A DNA stretch of 64,000 nucleotides from Hormiphora californensis (lineage: Eukaryota > Ctenophora > Tentaculata > Cydippida > Pleurobrachiidae), in the NCBI GenBank assembly GCA_020137815.1, contig CM035352.1, positions 3,293,131 through 3,357,130 on the forward strand. The letters are read 5' to 3'. The notes below the pieces were generated by a model. The model searched no databases, was not told the DNA's origin, and was given only the letters and a program-made list of their open reading frames with translations. Shown here piece by piece: positions 59,331 through 64,000 of this stretch (the first letter of the stretch is position 1; the number at the start of each line of letters is the position of its first letter). The translations under genes and the position numbers were made by a program.

Positions 59331-61860
59331 AGCTCCTCGCAACCGTGAGTAGAGCACTCTCCGGGCAAGGACCATCAACAATACATACCTAGTGTATCAT
59401 TTATCTCTTGTTGCATTGTAATTCGTTTCACTTCCGCTTGTCTCAGACGCCATAATGGGGTCTTCTCCTCATTAAAATGCATCTCAAATCTGACTCAAGT
59501 TTTCATTTCCAGCACACATGACTTCCCAGTTACCACTAAACCGTGTCTCGGGCCAGTCCTAGTATCACCACTAAGTTACAGCTGCATTTTGGTCCAATAT
59601 AACCCACCGCCCCAAAACCAGCACCCTCCCCCGCCCACCTCTCCCAATATAGCGGACTTTGCTAAACACCACACTACAGAGACAATCCTTGTGTTTTGGT
59701 GCACTAAGTCGCTTATCGCGTGTAACAATTAACAAAATGTTCTTATCTGTTCCATCCGGTCTGTCATCTAGAACATTTTAGTGGTGCTACAATCGATTCT
59801 ACCCATTATTTGTGTTTAATTGCTTTCGTTTATCTTCATCTCCATTGGAAAAGGATACACCTCTCACCTCATCACCAACAACATCAAGGTACCAATCATC
59901 CATCAAAATTATGTAAGTTCATCTGTCAGTATAATTGTCTGTACACAGATTGTGTACAACTTATATTATGTTAAATGTCATTGGCATACATCGGGACTCC
60001 AGACACTCTCAAAGGCAGAACGTTACCTTGTTCCAGACTAAACCAAACTCAAGATACTCTAATTTCTCGAAGGCAAAACGTTACCTTGCTCCAGAACAAA
60101 CTAAAATCTCAAAAACAAATTGTTACCTTGTTCCAGACCAAACCAAACGCAAGTATCTCTCAAAGGCAAAAAGTTACCTGATCCAGCTCAACATAGACCT
60201 TAGAATTTGATTTAGGCCAGGAGTAGTGGGATACCCCTGTCGAGGCCGTGCGGCTCTCGCCGCTCGGTGTCGCCAGTGGTTGATCACGGTCTTCCTGGAG
60301 CGTCCGAAGTAACATGCTCTGCATAAACTGATTGGTGGGTGGCCTTGCTACGGCGGAGTGGAGGACGTGCTGGGGCGCCTAATAAGTGTGTTCGGTGTTG
60401 GCAAACGTTGCTGGCCCCACAGCGCGGGATAAGGCAGCGCTTTTCAATGTTCGGTGCGGCCTGGGCGCGATTATAATCTGGGTGCCTTGCAGCGTGTTTA
60501 CAGGTGCGCGCTACCAAAAGAGTAACATTAGACCGACTTTTTTCAAACGGCTATAGCCACGAAAACAATGGCCATTTGAGTAAACTAAACGGTATCTGTT
60601 AGAGAATCGATAGCCCTAACAATAATAATAACAATAACATTTAACATTTATAAATCGCTTTTGAGCGAAAAGTGTTTATCTCGATCGACTTATACTAAAG
60701 CGTCCTTTCGATCAAAACTCGCTTTCTAAAGCGCATCTTCGTATCAATGTCCTTCTAAAAGTCCTCGTTGTCATATAATTAAATACATAGTTAATGAGTT
60801 AATTAAAAAACAGCATAAACTGTCACATATAATTAATAAATAGTTAATAAGTTAATCAAAAAACGGCATATAACTGAACACTGAATATCCACAAGATAGA
60901 ATCATACAAAAGTCTAGAAAAATATAGCGCAACAGAGGCCATAGATCTCAACGTAAAAATTACACCAGTTTCAATAAGGAACTTGAAAGGTCAAAGGTGT
61001 GCCCGTCATGGAAAAAAGTGAGGTCTTAATCAGGTAATGTGAGCTTGGTCTTGGTGTATTCGTGGTCATTGCAGAGTATGATAGTGAACGATACGACTTC
61101 AAATCCCTTTTGGCAACATTGTGATATGATATCCTGTGAATAGAGAGTTGATAGATTTCTACATGAAACGAAAATGGAAAGAGCAACAACAACTGCAAAT
61201 GCAGTTGGCAAACGTTGCTGGCCCCCGATAGGGGCCAGTAGTCTATCCCGCGCACTGCCGAAAGTGTGTGTGTGAAAATTCCGATGCTGACAAACTTTGC
61301 TCTGTGCGCAAAAGCTATTTTTCCACTCCGCGCGCTACGCAAAGCATGTTCGTGAACTGAGACAGAGTCCCATTGGTGACAATTACATTTTAGGCCAGCG
61401 ATCCCTAAACAATGTATCTTTGGCCTTGAATCAAGACGAGGGGCGGGTTGAATCCCCCACATGCCGGAAATAAATTGATACAAATTGGTTTAGTGGCCAA
61501 TACAACAAATAACACATGAGATGTACATAATCTTATCCCTGAATTAGTACGTGTACCAGCAATTGAGCAATTGGGAAGTGGCATTCTCTTCAACCCGCAA
61601 AGATTTATAAAATAAATAAAATATCACCGGGATATCACCAGTCATCAGTAGTATCAGCACTATTGTTCATATATATTTGACGACAACCCGATGTATGCCG
61701 ATACGAATGCGGCATTTAACTGCAATTTGTTCCAGGTTCGGATCGTAACCAATCATAAACTGGGACCAGGGACCTGAGAGGTGGAGAGAGATGAGATCCA
61801 AAATACCCTAGCTACTGTGGTATCCCGATTACAGTGACAAACAGAACACTCGGCAGAGAA
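59330..61860. other. Intergenic region with short tandem repeats
   Basis: No gene is supported. At about 60000-60180 a ~55-bp unit (AGGCAAAACGTTACCTTG...CCAGA) occurs four times. The sequence GTTGGCAAACGTTGCTGGCCCC occurs at about 60399 and 61204, suggesting fragments of one dispersed repeat. The rest is AT-rich single-copy DNA. Confidence 0.6.
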
Positions 61861-62880
61861 TATGGGGCGAGGTTTGGGAGAGACGACAGGGTGCTGGGTT
61901 GGGTTCAGGAGAGAATACAGGGTGGGGTTCGGGAGAGAAGACAGGGTGACGTTCGGGAGAGATGACAGGGTGGCGTTTGGGAGAGAAGACAGGGTGCTGG
62001 GTTGGGAGAGAATATAGGGTGGGGTTCGGGAGAGAAGACAGGGTGACGTTCGGGAGAGATGACAGGGTGGCGTTTGGGAGAGACGACAGGGTGCTGGGTT
62101 GGGTTCGGGAGAGAATACAGGGTGGGGTTCGGGAGAGAAGACAGGGTGACGTTTGGGAGAGAAGAAAGGGTGACGTTTAGGAGAGATGACAGGGTGGCGT
62201 TTGGGAGAGAAGACAGGGTGCTGGGTGGGGTTCTGGAGAGAATACAGGGTGGGGTTCGGTAGAGAAGACAGGGTGAGGTTTGGGAGAGAAGACCGGGTGA
62301 GGTTTGGGAGAGAAGACAGGGCGAGGTTTGGGAGATAAGCCAGGGTGCTGGGCGGGGTTTGGGAGAGATGAAATGGTGAGGTTCGGGGGAGAAGACAGAG
62401 TGAGGTTTGGGAGAGAAGAGAGGGTGAGGTTTGGGAGAGAAGACAGGGTCACGTTTGGGAGAGAAGACAGGGTCACGTTCGGGAAAGAAGACAGCATGAC
62501 GTTTGGGAGAGAAGACATCGTGACGCTTGGGAGAGAATACAGGGTGAGGTTTCGGAGAAAAGACAGGGTGAGAAATAAGATCACAAAATACCCTAGCTAC
62601 TGTCAAGGTATTCAGATTACAGTGACAAATAGGACACTCGGCAGAGAATATGGGGCGAGGTTTGGGAGATAAGATGGGGTGGGGTTTAGGAGAGAAGACA
62701 GGGTAGGGTTTAGGAGAAAAGACAGGGTGACGTTTGGGAGAGAACATAGGGAGAGGGTTTGGGAGAGATGAAAGGGTGATGTTTGGGAGAGAAGACATGG
62801 TGAGGTTTGAGAGAGAAGACAGCGTGACGTTTGGGAGAGAAGACAGCGTGACGTTTGGGAGAGAAGACAGGGAATATGCA
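61860..62880. repeat. 24-bp-based minisatellite, about 1 kb
   Basis: Units such as GGGAGAGAAGACAGGGTGAC (plus GTTT) repeat about 40 times with substitutions and units of other lengths. One minus-strand frame is open for 333 codons (SSLPNVTL-type eight-residue repeats). Other frames are nearly open too, so coding is not implied. A unique insert at about 62570-62650 resembles the sequence just left of the array (CCCTAGCTACTGTGG, 61805), which suggests an internal duplication. Confidence 0.9.
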
Positions 62881-64000
62881 TGTGTATACGACTTATGAAC
62901 AAACATATGTTATGAGGAAATGAAGGAGGGGGAGACAGAGGCGGAGATAGAAGGGGAGATGGATTCAGTACAGGACGGGGCATGATGCAGGACCAGGGGA
63001 ATGAATAGAAGGAGGAAATGGCGAAGGAGGATCAAGGAGAGAAATGAAGGAAGAGTGGAAGTTGGAAGACAAAGGAGAGGATGAAGGGAGCAAATGAAGA
63101 AAGAGATGTAGATGAGGGTGGGTAAGATGAAGGGGAGGATCATAGTGCAATGTGCATACACCACACACTACACAGTGAGTGAGGCCGAGCTGCAGCTTGG
63201 TTTGGTTTGGTTCGACTGCACCTCGCACTGCTCCCCGAAGGAGCCTGGCTCAGTAGTGGTGTAGAATTTTAGATCTCTATCTCTCTTTCTCCCTTTATTT
63301 CTCTAGGTAGTTTATGTCTTTCACTCTCCCTCTCTCTCTCTAGGTATCTCCCTCTCTCTCTCACACACACACACCCACCCACACACACTCTCTCTCTCTC
63401 TCAGAGTAATATTGGATATGGAATGGAGATGGATGGTTCAGATTTATCAGCCGAACCATCGCAGATTATGAAATAAAATGATGGGGATGAAGGACGAGAG
63501 ATAGAGGGGAAGGATGAAGTGGTGGAATGAAAAAAGAAGAAGTAGGAGAGAGGACGAAGGGGGAAATGGAGGAGAGGATAAAGGGGGAATGAAGGAGGAG
63601 ATGGGGGATGAAGAGGGAAATGAATGGGTATCTACTATCTAATTACACCCGACCAGACGCCGACGGAGTCATAGTAGTCCCTTCTACTACCGCACAGCTG
63701 CTACTCGAAAGCATTGCTCCCGGACAACTCAGCGATCCAAACCAAACCAAACCAAACTATATAAAAAGCGTGGATGAAGGAGGCCGAAGGTCGAAGGGGG
63801 GGGGGGTAAAGTGGTAGGATAAAAGGGGGGAATGAAGGAACGGATGGAGAGGAGATGAAGGGGAATGAATGAGTAGAGGAAGAAGGAAAAAGGGGGAGGT
63901 TGAGGTGGAGGTTGAGGGATGAGGGGAGGAATAAAGGCCAAGGGGGAGGAATGAATGTAGAAAGATGTGACGGAGGGGCGGGTATAAAGTATGGGTAGAT
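62880..64000. other. GA-rich intergenic DNA
   Basis: Purine-rich sequence with GGATGAAGG-like motifs and short CT/CA tracts near 63320-63400. A short open frame at 63608-63817 contains a protein-like stretch (RPDADGVIVVPSTTAQLLLE). It has no recognised homologue and may be chance. Confidence 0.5.

Overview
This is a eukaryotic, almost certainly metazoan, nuclear window. Genes are split by short GT-AG introns and intergenic DNA is rich in (CT)n/(GA)n microsatellites. The recognisable products are animal-type: the ciliary central-apparatus protein SPAG17, a rhodopsin-like GPCR, a PA14-containing beta-1,4-GalNAc transferase, and a papain-type protease with a ShKT tail. An early-branching marine invertebrate such as a sponge would fit, but the sequence alone does not fix the phylum.

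Layout. 1-7.7 kb: the first three exons of an extended short-chain dehydrogenase/epimerase on the minus strand, which probably runs off the left edge. An intronless GPCR gene lies on the plus strand inside its first intron. 7.7-14 kb: intergenic repeats, minisatellites and MITEs. 14.1-17.6 kb: a seven-exon B4GALNT3/4-like glycosyltransferase (minus). 17.6-29 kb: gene-poor, with microsatellites and a three-unit inverted cluster of a hairpin-rich repeat. 29.07-53.10 kb: SPAG17 (minus). I traced 34 exons whose phases join into one frame of about 1,992 codons. Exons 7-17 and flanking introns occur twice in tandem; the second copy carries frameshifting indels and is probably an alternative haplotype or unpolished sequence. 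53.3-56 kb: three nested or abutting transposons with clear target duplications. 56.7-58.7 kb: a broken papain-ShKT protease. 58.8-59.3 kb: the 3' end of a Penelope-like retroelement ORF. 59.3-64 kb: minisatellites and GA-rich DNA.

The most distinctive content is the density of small fold-back transposons with readable insertion scars. They include 8-bp target duplications (hAT-like), TTAA (piggyBac-like) and TA (Tc1/mariner- or pogo-like). One 1.4-kb insertion has its empty site preserved in the duplicated SPAG17 copy. A 2.1-kb element is built almost entirely of GGCGCC-containing units. A five-member hairpin repeat family shows apparent compensatory changes in its stems between two diverged subfamilies, and is my best candidate for an undescribed structured element.
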